Part shown: in pieces, positions 1 to 11,616 of the stretch | Layout of the letters: each line of letters starts with the position of its first letter | Numbering within the stretch: the first letter of the stretch is position 1 | From: Aliidiomarina quisquiliarum | GTDB taxonomy: Bacteria; Pseudomonadota; Gammaproteobacteria; Enterobacterales; Alteromonadaceae | Direction of reading: 5' to 3' | NCBI RefSeq assembly: GCF_023922585.1 | Contig: NZ_JAMFTN010000014.1 | Span: forward strand, 192,232-256,231 | DNA: 64,000 nucleotides | Notes under the pieces: model-generated | Databases searched by the model: none | What the model saw: the letters and a program-made list of their open reading frames with translations, nothing else | What the model was told of the DNA's origin: nothing | Translations under genes and position numbers: made by a program

Positions 1-596
1 AACACGTGAGCTTCACGGTTCTCGTCAAGCCAGTGGTCAAACTGCGCATAAGGTAGGGCATTCCACTGGTGGGCTGAAACTTTAGTGTCGGCTTTGGCTT
101 TTACTTGTTGGGCAATGTCGTCCCAGCTTTTGTTTGGCCACACATTACTGATGAAGTAAATGTGCTCGCCGACCCACTTAATACCATAAGCACCTGTGGG
201 TACATTAGTTAAACGAGTAGCTTCGCCCGGTTGGTTCATCGGTAATATATATACTTGACCAACATCGTCTTTATTACGTTGGCTAATAAAGGCTAGCGCG
301 TCGCCGGCTGGGGAGAAGGTGGGCTGGCTTACCCGTAAACCTTCAGCGGTAATAGGGCGTTGTACTTTACCGTCGGTAGAAAACAGCCACAGTTGGGTTT
401 CACCTTTGTCGGTATCAAGGTTATAGCGAGTAACAGGGGCAATAATATGATCGCCCTTAGGGTCAATTTGTGGCGCGCCTATGCGGCTCAGTTGCCAAAG
501 CAACTCAACCGACAAGGGTTTGCTTTCTTCAGCTTGGGCTTGAGGCAGCACCAAAGCAAAAATCAGCAAGCACAATGCAAAGCCAAGTTTTTTCAT
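1..596 (-). CDS. S9-family peptidase, N-terminal part (truncated by window edge)
   Basis: Reading the minus strand from ATG 596-594 gives 198 codons with no stop before the window edge. The product begins with a Sec signal peptide (MKKLGFALCLLIFALVLPQAQA), so it is exported. The mature start has WD40/TolB-like beta-propeller repeats typical of prolyl oligopeptidase and acylaminoacyl-peptidase enzymes, for example FSPAGDALAFISQR and GVYGI-like blade ends. A GGAG ribosome site (complement of 603-606) lies six bases before the start, which supports it. The catalytic alpha/beta-hydrolase domain would lie outside the window, so the active-site residues cannot be checked. It is divergent from icd. 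The assignment to family S9 is inferred from the propeller and export signal; a TolB-like or DPP-type protein is the main alternative. Confidence 0.75.
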   Translation of the reverse strand, partial: MKKLGFALCLLIFALVLPQAQAEESKPLSVELLWQLSRIGAPQIDPKGDHIIAPVTRYNLDTDKGETQLWLFSTDGKVQRPITAEGLRVSQPTFSPAGDALAFISQRNKDDVGQVYILPMNQPGEATRLTNVPTGAYGIKWVGEHIYFISNVWPNKSWDDIAQQVKAKADTKVSAHQWNALPYAQFDHWLDENREAHV

Positions 597-759
597 TTTG
601 TTCTCCAAAAAGTATAAGTCGTATAAGTATTGCAACGAACATATTGGCCTAATTCAGCCGCCGCTGCCAGAGTTCGCGGCTTATAAACCAAGATTCACGA
701 TAAAACACTAATATTAACCCTTACTACTAAAGCATAGTAGTTATGGCGTAGCCCTTAGA

Positions 760-3089
<2,330 letters not shown>

Positions 3090-3098
3090 AACTATGTA

Positions 3099-3123
3099 AA
3101 GGCGCCCAAGGGCGCCTTTTTTC
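3099..3123 (+). terminator. Rho-independent terminator of icd
   Basis: AAGGCGCC and GGCGCCTT form a GC-rich stem with a tiny loop, followed by a run of six T, ten bases after the icd stop codon. Confidence 0.85.
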
Positions 3124-3197
3124 ATAACTAAAAGCTATTGCCATTCTGATTTGCTCAACGTATTGTTTGAGCCTTAATAGTAGATGATGACTAAATT

Positions 3198-3650
3198 ATG
3201 AACTACGAAGCATTGCTAGATGTTGCGTTAAAAGAAGCGCGCAAAGGGTTTGAAGAAGAGGGTGTTCCCGTAGGGGCAGCTTTGTTTGATGCTGACGGAG
3301 GGTTATTAGGTCGGGGCCGTAATCGCCGAGTACAAGATAACGACCCGTCTGCCCATGCTGAAACCGATGCCTTTCGGAAAGCGGGTAGGCAAACAAGTTA
3401 TCGCAATACTATTTTGGTTACTACGCTGGCCCCATGTTGGTATTGTTCGGGCTTAATACGCCAATTTAATATTGGTACTGTGGTGGTGGGTGAATCAAAA
3501 AACTTTCCTGGCCATTTAGACTGGCTGCGTGAAGCAGGTGTGAATGTGATCGAGCTAAATGACGACCGTTGTATTGAGCTCATGGCCTATTTTATTGAAC
3601 GTTTTCCAGATGTTTGGAACGAAGACATTGGCGTGTGTAAGCAAGCTTAA
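3198..3650 (+). CDS. Cytosine deaminase-like nucleobase deaminase (yeast Fcy1 type)
   Basis: A 150-residue cytidine-deaminase-fold enzyme. It shows the zinc motif HAE (His53, catalytic Glu55) and PCWYC (Cys80, Cys83). Beyond these motifs, the end of the protein (DVWNEDIG) and the segments EEGVPVGAALFD, GRGRNRRVQ and VVVGESKNF match the layout of yeast cytosine deaminase, not bacterial TadA or the amidohydrolase CodA. The likely reaction is cytosine to uracil for pyrimidine salvage; guanine or another base is possible. The start ATG 3198 has only a weak upstream ribosome site. It stands alone between the icd terminator and sppA with its own short flanks. Family is secure; substrate is inferred. 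Confidence 0.8.
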   Translation: MNYEALLDVALKEARKGFEEEGVPVGAALFDADGGLLGRGRNRRVQDNDPSAHAETDAFRKAGRQTSYRNTILVTTLAPCWYCSGLIRQFNIGTVVVGESKNFPGHLDWLREAGVNVIELNDDRCIELMAYFIERFPDVWNEDIGVCKQA

Positions 3651-3779
3651 ACAGCAGCTTTTCACTGCGGGAAGCATTAGTAACAGCTTGTTACAATAAT
3701 ATTTCCATGGTAATGCATATTTACCCTACACTAATGGCCTAACACCAAAAAAACAATAAAGCTAACCAAAAGGCGAAAT

Positions 3780-5609
3780 ATGAAATTCTTAAAAAAGTTG
3801 TTTGGTAAATTAGGTGCAGGGCTTTCTGCTCTTCGCCGTTATGTGGCGCATATTTTAACCCTGGTAGTGATTATTGCAGTGCTATCATCGCTTTTTAGTG
3901 GCGACAAAGGTCCTCAGGTACCTAAAAACAGCTTGCTAGTGCTAAGCCCTAGCGGCGTTTTGTCTGAGTACGAGCCAGAAGTTGACCCTATTGATGCTAT
4001 CAGCGCCGAGTTGTTGGGTAGCGCTGTAACTAGTGAGTCTGTATACGAACTGATAGCTATTATTGAACACGCCAAAGAAGACGAGCGCATTAAAGGCATG
4101 GTACTTAGCCTAAGTAATTTCGCTGGTGGTGGTATTAATAAAATTCAATTGTTAAGCGACGCCATTGCCGACTTCCGTAGCAGTGGAAAAAAAGTATATG
4201 CCAGCGCCGACTATTACAGCCAAAGCCAATATTTATTAGCCAGCCAAGCCGATGAAGTTTATATGAACCCGTTAGGTAGCGTAGTGCTAGAAGGCTTAAG
4301 CACAGAACGGGCTTATTACAGTGAAGCACTAGAAAAACTAAAAATAAAAATAAACGTGTTTCGGGTTGGCGACTATAAGTCGGCAGTTGAACCTTATTTA
4401 TTAACCGGCATGTCAGACGCAGCTCGTAGTAACCTAGAAGGCTGGCTCAATGAACAGTGGCAACAATACTTGGCCACGGTGCAACGTCACCGGGCTATTA
4501 ACCCGCTAATGACCTCGGGCTCGCTAAGCGACTTTATGGGCGCGCTAGAAAGTGCCAACCATAATATGGCTGCTATGGCGGTGAACATGGGCTTGGTTGA
4601 CGGTTTAATGCAGCGCCATGAGTTTATTAGCTACTTAAGCGCTGAAGTAGGTCGCGATGAAGAAAAGCATACATACCGACATATTACCCATAGAAATTAT
4701 TGGAAAACCTTACCTGTGTCGGTACGTGACGTAAACTTAAAAGCCAAAATGAACGAGTCGCAAGTGGCTGTTATTATGGCGGTAGGCACCATTGTAGACG
4801 GCGACGGTGCAGCTACTGAAATTGGTGGTGACCGTTTGGCCCGTGAGCTTCGCGACGCCCGCAATAACGATAAAGTAAAAGCGGTGGTGTTACGGGTAGA
4901 CAGCCCAGGCGGTAGTGCCTTTGCTTCAGAAATTATTCGTCAAGAAATATTGCAACTTCGTGCTGCAGGTAAGCCAGTTATCGCTTCTATGAGTTCTGTT
5001 GCTGCTTCAGGCGGTTATTGGATTTCTGCCGGCGCCGATAAAATTGTTGCAGCACCAACCACCATTACCGGCTCTATAGGTGTGTTTGGTTTAATTCCTA
5101 CCTTCGACGAAACCTTTGCTAGTGTCGGCGTGTATTACGACGGAGTAAGCACCACCGAGTTACCAATTATGTCGGTTAATAAACCGATGACAGAAACCCT
5201 AGGCCGCGTTATTCAAGCCAGTGTAGACGCCATTTATGAAGACTTCCTTGACCTTGTTGCTAGCGCACGAGGCATGGACCGCGCTGCGGTACACGCTGTT
5301 GCCCAAGGCCAGGTGTGGTCTGGCGAACGGGCCTTAACATTAGGCTTGGTCGACGAGCTTGGTACTATCGACTTAGCTATTAAGCGGGCTGCCGAGCTAG
5401 CTGAACTAGACGATTACGCTGTACGTTGGCCGAAACGGGAAAAAAGTTTTGCGGAAACGATGCTAGCCGAACTAGGTATAGGTCAGTCGTCTATTAATCT
5501 GCAAGATGTCGACCAATTACGCCATGTAATTGCACCGTTAATGTTTTTACGTGAATACAATGACCCAGTAAATGTGTATGCTCGTTGTATGGAATGTGAA
5601 GTGCGTTAA
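3780..5609 (+). CDS. sppA: Signal peptide peptidase A (protease IV), 67K type
   Basis: Inner-membrane serine/lysine-dyad peptidase that degrades signal peptides left after export, with its active site on the periplasmic face. The 609-residue length matches the long (tandem S49) enterobacterial form. One N-terminal membrane anchor lies at about residues 21-41. The catalytic pair is visible: Lys200 in RVGDYKSAVEP (E. coli Lys209) and Ser410 in SVAASGGYW (E. coli Ser409). The C-terminus YNDPVNVYARCMEC parallels the E. coli protein. The ribosome site AGGCG lies just before ATG 3780. It is monocistronic, with a hairpin terminator after it. Confidence 0.96.
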   Translation: MKFLKKLFGKLGAGLSALRRYVAHILTLVVIIAVLSSLFSGDKGPQVPKNSLLVLSPSGVLSEYEPEVDPIDAISAELLGSAVTSESVYELIAIIEHAKEDERIKGMVLSLSNFAGGGINKIQLLSDAIADFRSSGKKVYASADYYSQSQYLLASQADEVYMNPLGSVVLEGLSTERAYYSEALEKLKIKINVFRVGDYKSAVEPYLLTGMSDAARSNLEGWLNEQWQQYLATVQRHRAINPLMTSGSLSDFMGALESANHNMAAMAVNMGLVDGLMQRHEFISYLSAEVGRDEEKHTYRHITHRNYWKTLPVSVRDVNLKAKMNESQVAVIMAVGTIVDGDGAATEIGGDRLARELRDARNNDKVKAVVLRVDSPGGSAFASEIIRQEILQLRAAGKPVIASMSSVAASGGYWISAGADKIVAAPTTITGSIGVFGLIPTFDETFASVGVYYDGVSTTELPIMSVNKPMTETLGRVIQASVDAIYEDFLDLVASARGMDRAAVHAVAQGQVWSGERALTLGLVDELGTIDLAIKRAAELAELDDYAVRWPKREKSFAETMLAELGIGQSSINLQDVDQLRHVIAPLMFLREYNDPVNVYARCMECEVR

Positions 5610-5635
5610 TTGAAACTAAAATGCAGCTAATATAT

Positions 5636-5660
5636 AAAGCCGGCGGTTGCCGGCTTTATG
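5636..5660 (+). terminator. Probable terminator of sppA
   Basis: AAAGCCGGC and GCCGGCTTT form a nine-pair stem around a GGTT loop. Only a short T tract follows, so efficiency is uncertain. Confidence 0.6.
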
Positions 5661-5750
5661 TTTCATGCTTTATTTAATAAGTAAAATGAACTTATAAATT
5701 ACAACTACGTATAATAACCTGAAATTACTGTTCAAGTTCGAGGTAGATAA

Positions 5751-6872
5751 ATGTTAGCGAAGCGTATGACAATTATGTTGGTTGTTACGGGTGTGGTGTT
5801 GGGCCTTATTTTTGGCTACAAAGCGGTTGGTAATTATTTTATGAACCAATATTTTGACAACATGCCAGTGCCTACTATTAGCATTACTGAAAATGTTGTC
5901 ACAGAACAAGAGTGGAGCCGTTCACTAACCACCATTGGCACCTTTAAACCAAAAAATGGTGCCATACTGACTGCGCAAGCTACTGGTATTTTACACCACA
6001 TACATTTCGAAAATGGCCAGCAGGTAAAGCGTGGAGAACGCCTATTTAGCCTCGACACCGAAGTAGACGACGCCGAGCGGTTACGTATTGCGGCGGTTTT
6101 AGAAAACGCCCAACGTGAACTGCGCCGCTTAGAGCCTTTAGTTGATGAGCAAAATGTGTCACAAGCAGACGTTGAGCGGGCCCAAAACCAAGTTAATCAA
6201 GCGCAGGCGGCGTTAGCTGCACAAGACGCATTAATACGCCAAAAAACACCGCGGGCGCCCTTCGACGGAGTGTTAGGTATTCGCCAAGTAAACATTGGCC
6301 AGTTTATTACGGCAGGCACCGAATTAGTTTCTATCGTTTCGTTCGATCCGATATTTTTACAGTTTACCGTGGTAGAAAAGCAGCTAAGTAATGTGTACGT
6401 AGGTATGCAAATTACTGCGGCGGCCGACGCCTACCCCAACCAAATTTTTAATGGCCAAGTGGTAGCTATTGAGCCTAGTGTGCGCGAGTCTACGCGCACC
6501 ATAGAAATTCAAGCAGAGTTTCCTAATGCTGAGCATTTATTGCGCCCGGGCATGTTTGCGCGAGTGAACCTGCCTTTAGGCGAGGCACGACACGTAACAG
6601 TAATTCCGAAAACATCGGTGCAGTTTAACCCATTTGGTAATTTGGTTTATCTTATTCAGGCTGAAGGCGACAGCTTAAAAGTTACCCAGCGGCTAATTCG
6701 CACCGGCCAAGAGCAGGGCGATATGATAGAGGTACTAGATGGCTTAGCAGTAGGCGATCGCATTGCTTCTTCTGGTTTATTGAAGTTGCGAAACGGTAGT
6801 GCAGTGCGTATTAATACCGACCCCTCGGTACAGCCAACCACAAACCTTCACCCAACCCCTGAAAACCGCTAA
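5751..6872 (+). CDS. RND efflux periplasmic adaptor (membrane fusion protein)
   Basis: A 373-residue HlyD/AcrA-family adaptor linking an inner-membrane RND pump to an outer-membrane channel. An N-terminal membrane anchor or uncleaved signal (about residues 5-25) is followed by a barrel-sandwich/lipoyl half (GTFKPKNGAILTAQATGIL), a short alpha-hairpin coiled coil (about residues 105-145), the second lipoyl half (TPRAPFDGVLGIRQVNIGQ) and a beta-barrel (RPGMFARVNL). GAGG lies eight bases before ATG 5751; ATG 5766 is a possible alternative. It is 15 bases from the pump gene, so they form one operon. No outer-membrane TolC-type gene accompanies them, so a shared TolC is presumed. Substrate unknown. 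Confidence 0.92.
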   Translation: MLAKRMTIMLVVTGVVLGLIFGYKAVGNYFMNQYFDNMPVPTISITENVVTEQEWSRSLTTIGTFKPKNGAILTAQATGILHHIHFENGQQVKRGERLFSLDTEVDDAERLRIAAVLENAQRELRRLEPLVDEQNVSQADVERAQNQVNQAQAALAAQDALIRQKTPRAPFDGVLGIRQVNIGQFITAGTELVSIVSFDPIFLQFTVVEKQLSNVYVGMQITAAADAYPNQIFNGQVVAIEPSVRESTRTIEIQAEFPNAEHLLRPGMFARVNLPLGEARHVTVIPKTSVQFNPFGNLVYLIQAEGDSLKVTQRLIRTGQEQGDMIEVLDGLAVGDRIASSGLLKLRNGSAVRINTDPSVQPTTNLHPTPENR

Positions 6873-6887
6873 GGAATAACTACTGCC

Positions 6888-9800
6888 ATGAAGTTTACCG
6901 ATATATTTATTCGTAAGCCGGTATTAGCCACAGTTATTAGCTTACTTATCGTGCTAGTAGGTTTGCGTGCCATGGTGGACTTAAACGTTCGCCAATTTCC
7001 AGAAATTAAAAATGCCGCGGTTACCATAACCACCACCTATATTGGTGCCGATGCCAACTTAGTGCAGGGCTTTATTACTACCCCCTTAGAGCGCGAGGTA
7101 GCTGCCGCCGAAGGTATAGACTACATAGTGTCGTCTTCCTCTGCTGGGGTTAGTGTTATTCAGGCCTTCTTGCAGCTGAATTACGACTCGAACGCCGCCC
7201 TTACCCAAATTGCGGCTGAAGTAAATAAAATGCGCTCGGAATTGCCTGAAAACGCGCAAGAGCCAGTGGTACAGCTTTCCGTTGGGCAAGACGTAGCGGC
7301 CATGTATTTAACCTTCTACAGTGAAATACTCCAAGCCAACGAAATTACCGACTATTTGGTGCGAGTGGTAGAACCGCAGCTAGCCACAGTGGCGGGGGTG
7401 CAGCGGGCACAAATACTGGGTGCGCAAACCTTTGCCATGCGTATTTGGCTCGACTCCCAGCGGATGGCCGCTTTAGGTGTAACTGGCTCCGACGTGATGC
7501 TGGCCCTAAGAAACAACAACGTACTTTCAGCTGTTGGCCGTACTAAAGGCCAAATGACCGCCATTGACATTACTGCTGAAACCGACCTGCGCAGCGTGGA
7601 AGAGTTTGAACAATTAATAGTGCGCGCCGACGGCGATTCCTTTGTGCGCTTAAGCCATATTAGTGACATTCAGCTAGGCTCGGAAAGTTATGACTCAACG
7701 GCCACCTATAATGGCCAGCAGGCCACCTTTATTGGCGTGGAAATAGCACCCGACGCCAACGCTTTAGATGTTATTTCTCGCGTGCGAGAAGTATGGGACA
7801 ACGACATTATCCCGCAATTACCTGAAGGTATGAGTGCAAGTATTCCTCACGACTCAACGGAATATATTAAAAACGCTATCGACGAAGTAGTTATTACCAT
7901 TGCGTTAGCTCTGGTCATTGTCCTAGCGGTTATTTATGCATTTTTAGGTTCTTTCCGTTCGGTTATTATTCCTGCCGTAGCAGTACCGCTGTCGCTCATT
8001 GGTACGTTTTTTCTCATGCTTATGCTGGGTTTCTCAATTAACCTTCTCACCCTGCTAGCCATGGTGTTAGCCATTGGTATTGTGGTCGACGACGCCATTA
8101 TTATGCTGGAAAACATACAGCGCCATGTGGAAAGTGGTATGTCGCGGTTAGATGCTTCACTGTTGGGGGCACGGCAATTAACCGGGCCCATTATTGTTAT
8201 GTCGACAACCCTAGTGGCGGTATTTATTCCCATTGGTTTTATTGGTGGGCTAACCGGTACCTTGTTTGTTGAATTTGCTTTTACCTTAGCGGCTACGGTG
8301 GTCATTTCAGGTGTAGTGGCATTAACACTCTCTCCCATGATGTGCTCAAAGCTTCTACGTTCACGCAGTAAAGGTGAAAAAGCACCTAAATTTGAAGTGT
8401 GGTTGAATGACCGTTTTAATGCCTTACGCGATGGTTACCAACGTTGGTTGCACAATTCGCTGGAAACTAAGTCGGTCATGGCTATATTTGGTGTGATAGT
8501 TCTGACCAGTTGTTACTTCTTATTTATTAGTAGTTCGTCTGAGTTAGAACCCCAGGAAGACTTAGGTTTTGTGTTTGTTATCGCGCAAGGCGACAGTTAC
8601 GCCACACTCGACTACATCGAGCGTAATTCGGCAAAAATGAGTGAGCTACAAGAAAACGTCGACGAAATATCTATGGCCTTTGTCATTAACGGCATGCTTG
8701 GCCCAGGTAGTGCGGGTACAGGTATAGGCCTAAAACCTTGGAGCGAACGCACCCGTTCAACTCAAGAAGTGCTAGATCAGTCGATTCAGCCTTTTGTGAG
8801 TGAAATTCCGGGGCTACAAATATTTGCTTTAGTGCCGCCGTCGTTACCCACGCCAGGGGGTGGCTTGCCTATTGAATTTGTTATTAGCTCTACGCAATCA
8901 ATTGAAAACTTACGAGAAATGGCCGCCGACATTACCGCCGAAGCTATGTCGCGTGGGCGCTTTATTATGCTCGACACCGACTTGCGTATAGACCGACCAC
9001 GACAAACGGTTATCGTTGATCGTGACAAAGCAGCCCTTATGGGCGTTGAAATGTCGCAGCTGTCGGCAGACTTAGCATCAATGATGGCAGGTGCCTATGC
9101 AGGCCGTTTTGCCATGGAAAACCGCTCTTATCGGGTCATTCCGCAAGTGCAACGCACCGAACGCTTATCGCCCGAGCAATTGAAAGACTTCTATACCCGT
9201 AACCGTGACGGGGAATTGGTGCCCATGTCGGCTTTAATTCATTTGGAAGAGTCGGTACAGCCACAGCAATTAAAGCGTTTTCAGCAGCTTAACTCGGTAA
9301 CTATTTCAGGCATACCACGCCCAGGTATACCTTTGGGCGACGCCTTAGGCGTACTTGAGGAAATTGCAGCAGAACGTTTACCTGCTGGGGTAGTGGTGGA
9401 CTATGCGGGGCAGTCGCGGCAGTTTAAGTCGGAAGGGCAACAGTTAGTCGTTACCTTCTTCTTTGCTTTGCTGATGATTTTCTTGGTGCTAGCGGCGCAG
9501 TTTGAGTCGTTCCGCGACTCGGTTATTGTGTTGGTAACGGTGCCTATGAGTATTTGTGGGGCGCTTATCTTTGTTAGCTTAGGGTTTACCTCTATTAATA
9601 TTTATACCCAAGTTGGCTTAGTAACTTTAATTGGCTTAATTGCTAAGCACGGTATTCTTATTGTGGAATTTGCTAACACCCTGCAAGCAGAAGGAAAGTC
9701 GAAACGAGAAGCAGTGGAAGAAGCAGCTGCTATTCGTTTGCGGCCCATTCTTATGACCACAGCTGCAACAGTACTGGGAATGTTGCCATTGTTGGTGGCG

Positions 9801-9947
9801 TCTGGGCCGGGTGGGGCGTCGCGCTTTGCCATGGGCTTAATTATTGTCAGTGGCATGACCATAGGTACCTTATTTACCTTGTTCGTGCTTCCTGCAGTAT
9901 ATGTGTACTTAGCCAAAGATCGGGCGCCAGAGGTGGCAACAGCATAA
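6888..9947 (+). CDS. RND multidrug efflux transporter, HAE-1 family
   Basis: A 1019-residue proton-driven inner-membrane pump of the AcrB/MexF superfamily, exporting hydrophobic or amphiphilic compounds through the adaptor encoded upstream. The start has the family N-terminus (FTDIFIRKPVLATVISL), the first periplasmic domain (VRQFPEIKNAAVTITT), and TM4 with the proton-relay pair Asp401-Asp402 in GIVVDDAIIMLENI, equal to AcrB Asp407-Asp408. The second half repeats the TM bundle (about residues 840-1005), including the family motif GLIAKHGILIVEFAN. The length is slightly short of AcrB (1049), as is usual for the MexW/VexK-like branch. No adjacent regulator is seen. The specific substrate cannot be read. 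Confidence 0.95.
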   Translation: MKFTDIFIRKPVLATVISLLIVLVGLRAMVDLNVRQFPEIKNAAVTITTTYIGADANLVQGFITTPLEREVAAAEGIDYIVSSSSAGVSVIQAFLQLNYDSNAALTQIAAEVNKMRSELPENAQEPVVQLSVGQDVAAMYLTFYSEILQANEITDYLVRVVEPQLATVAGVQRAQILGAQTFAMRIWLDSQRMAALGVTGSDVMLALRNNNVLSAVGRTKGQMTAIDITAETDLRSVEEFEQLIVRADGDSFVRLSHISDIQLGSESYDSTATYNGQQATFIGVEIAPDANALDVISRVREVWDNDIIPQLPEGMSASIPHDSTEYIKNAIDEVVITIALALVIVLAVIYAFLGSFRSVIIPAVAVPLSLIGTFFLMLMLGFSINLLTLLAMVLAIGIVVDDAIIMLENIQRHVESGMSRLDASLLGARQLTGPIIVMSTTLVAVFIPIGFIGGLTGTLFVEFAFTLAATVVISGVVALTLSPMMCSKLLRSRSKGEKAPKFEVWLNDRFNALRDGYQRWLHNSLETKSVMAIFGVIVLTSCYFLFISSSSELEPQEDLGFVFVIAQGDSYATLDYIERNSAKMSELQENVDEISMAFVINGMLGPGSAGTGIGLKPWSERTRSTQEVLDQSIQPFVSEIPGLQIFALVPPSLPTPGGGLPIEFVISSTQSIENLREMAADITAEAMSRGRFIMLDTDLRIDRPRQTVIVDRDKAALMGVEMSQLSADLASMMAGAYAGRFAMENRSYRVIPQVQRTERLSPEQLKDFYTRNRDGELVPMSALIHLEESVQPQQLKRFQQLNSVTISGIPRPGIPLGDALGVLEEIAAERLPAGVVVDYAGQSRQFKSEGQQLVVTFFFALLMIFLVLAAQFESFRDSVIVLVTVPMSICGALIFVSLGFTSINIYTQVGLVTLIGLIAKHGILIVEFANTLQAEGKSKREAVEEAAAIRLRPILMTTAATVLGMLPLLVASGPGGASRFAMGLIIVSGMTIGTLFTLFVLPAVYVYLAKDRAPEVATA

Positions 9948-9965
9948 GTGCGCCTGTGGGCCAAC

Positions 9966-9996
9966 AAAAAAGGCACTTCAGTTGAAGTGCCTTTTT
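9966..9996. terminator. Bidirectional terminator between the RND gene and slyD
   Basis: GGCACTTC-AGTT-GAAGTGCC is flanked by six A on the left and five T on the right, so it can act on both strands. It sits between convergent genes. Confidence 0.85.
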
Positions 9997-10014
9997 ATTT
10001 AACTCGCAAAAATC

Positions 10015-10500
10015 TTAGTGGTCAACGCCACCTGGACCATGCACATGGCCATGGTCGAGCTCTTCTGCGGTGGCATCGCGCACGTCAACAACCGTTACTT
10101 CAAATGACAGGTCAAGACCCGCCATTGGGTGGTTGCCGTCAACAGTTACTTCATCGTCGGTTACTTCAACAATAACCACCGACTGCTCACCATTGTCCGT
10201 GGTGGCACGGAATTGCATGCCCGGAGTTATTTCTTGCTCACCAAATAGGTTTCTCGGCACCGATTGGATTAAGCCTTCATGACGCTCTCCATAGGCTTCA
10301 GCCGCAGGCACTACTGTGCTTAATTCGTCTTTAGCTGCTTTTCCTTCAAGGGCTTTTTCAAGTCCAGGAATAAGCATGCCACGGCCAAAAATAAAGGCTA
10401 GTGGGCTGTCTTCAGACGATTGATCAAGCGTTTCGCCGGCTGGGTTTTTAACCGCATAATGAATTGTTACGGCTTTGTCTTGGCTGATAGTCTCACTCAT
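10015..10500 (-). CDS. slyD: FKBP-type peptidyl-prolyl cis-trans isomerase, SlyD-like
   Basis: A cytoplasmic prolyl isomerase/chaperone of 161 residues. The FKBP half starts with VTIHYAVKNPAGETLDQS and contains FIFGRGMLIPGLEKALEG, interrupted by an insert-in-flap chaperone domain (about residues 70-130) with the SlyD hallmark VDGNHPMAGLDLSFEVTVV. The C-terminal tail HGHVHGPGGVDH is a short histidine-rich remnant of the metal-binding tail of E. coli SlyD, so nickel binding may be weaker. It lies two bases after ygfZ and is likely co-transcribed with it. Annotators may call it FkpB/SlpA, but the insert-in-flap pattern favours SlyD. Confidence 0.88.
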   Translation of the reverse strand: MSETISQDKAVTIHYAVKNPAGETLDQSSEDSPLAFIFGRGMLIPGLEKALEGKAAKDELSTVVPAAEAYGERHEGLIQSVPRNLFGEQEITPGMQFRATTDNGEQSVVIVEVTDDEVTVDGNHPMAGLDLSFEVTVVDVRDATAEELDHGHVHGPGGVDH

Positions 10501-10502
10501 GA

Positions 10503-11438
10503 CTAGGATTCCATTTTCTGTGTATCAGGGCAGAGGGTGAATTGGCTGTCGTCCTGCCCTTGCATGCGAAACAAGTCTGTTGGCTCAAGGTCTATTGGAC
10601 CCACAGCGAATAACGCGACGACGTTGTCATGATAACGCACTGCGGAAAGAACTGCACCCGACCTACGCCAGTTTTCACCAACTTTCTTTTCTAATAAATC
10701 ACCTGTTTCTGGCAGTTGCCCACAGTGGCCGACAAAACAATGTGTTACCCGTTTATTTTGGCCTTTGTAATGCATGCGGGCGACTATTTCCTGGCCGATA
10801 TAACAGCCTTTTTTATAGTTCACACCGTGGTTGTCGTCTAAATTAAGCATTTGCGGAATATATTCAGCTGCTTTTGCCGCCGGTACGTCTACCCAACCAT
10901 GCTCTAACATAGCTGCATGCCACCAGCTTGCAGGCATTAGGGGGGCATTTTGGGTGTCGTGTTTACCACGAATAAGCACCAAGTCATCGGCAACTTGCAA
11001 CAGTAATTTTTCGCCATTTGCAGCGCAGTGCGAAAGCTGCACGCTGTGGCTGTCGGCAAAGCCTAATTCGGCCGCTGCCTGCTTACCCCAAAAACCATAC
11101 AAAGGGTGCTCACTGGTTACGTCGGTTATTGTAACCTTACTAAATACCGCATATTTTTTAAGGTTGGTTAAGGTGTCGGCTATGCTTTCTTGGGCCATAA
11201 ACAATAGAATCCGCTCAGCGTCACCTACCATTCTGAAGGTTGACCATAGTTTTCCTTTCGGGTCGCAATAGCCACCGGCTAGCCAATGTTGCCAACTGGC
11301 GGCTTTTACGTCGCAGGTGAGCTGGCCTTGTAAAAACGATTGCGTGTCGGCGCCCTTGATTTCTAGCACGCCAAGGGTACTAAGCTGAATAAAGCAGGGG
11401 GGGTGTTGAGCTTGTTGATTAAAATGCAAAGTAGACAC
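10503..11438 (-). CDS. ygfZ: Folate-dependent Fe-S cluster maintenance protein YgfZ
   Basis: A 311-residue GcvT-like tetrahydrofolate-binding protein that helps maintain iron-sulfur enzymes such as MiaB. The family signature is present as KKGCYIGQEIVAR, including the key cysteine of K-G-C-x-G-Q-E. The frame has a GTG start at 11438-11436, four bases after a strong GGAGG site (complement of 11443-11447); the nearby ATG at 11440 is out of frame. It is transcribed divergently from sdhE, with slyD following. The ygfZ-sdhE-ygfX neighbourhood is conserved across gammaproteobacteria, which supports all three names. Confidence 0.93.
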   Translation of the reverse strand: MSTLHFNQQAQHPPCFIQLSTLGVLEIKGADTQSFLQGQLTCDVKAASWQHWLAGGYCDPKGKLWSTFRMVGDAERILLFMAQESIADTLTNLKKYAVFSKVTITDVTSEHPLYGFWGKQAAAELGFADSHSVQLSHCAANGEKLLLQVADDLVLIRGKHDTQNAPLMPASWWHAAMLEHGWVDVPAAKAAEYIPQMLNLDDNHGVNYKKGCYIGQEIVARMHYKGQNKRVTHCFVGHCGQLPETGDLLEKKVGENWRRSGAVLSAVRYHDNVVALFAVGPIDLEPTDLFRMQGQDDSQFTLCPDTQKMES

Positions 11439-11616
11439 ATTTCCTCCGAACGAACTTGATGCGTAAGTATTGGCATATAATACCCTATTTTGTTGTATAT
11501 CACCGACAAAGTGCAGCCTAAACTGGCATTTTAGTCGACCCTTAAGGCAATTAATTTGTTAAACTAAAGGTCTGTTTCATATTCAACACGCCTATATTCT
11601 GCAGAAGGTACTCGTT

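Noticed and set aside
7934-8338. 134-codon minus-strand frame opposite the RND transporter
   Set aside because: Ser/Thr/Met-rich translation typical of the reverse of membrane helices.
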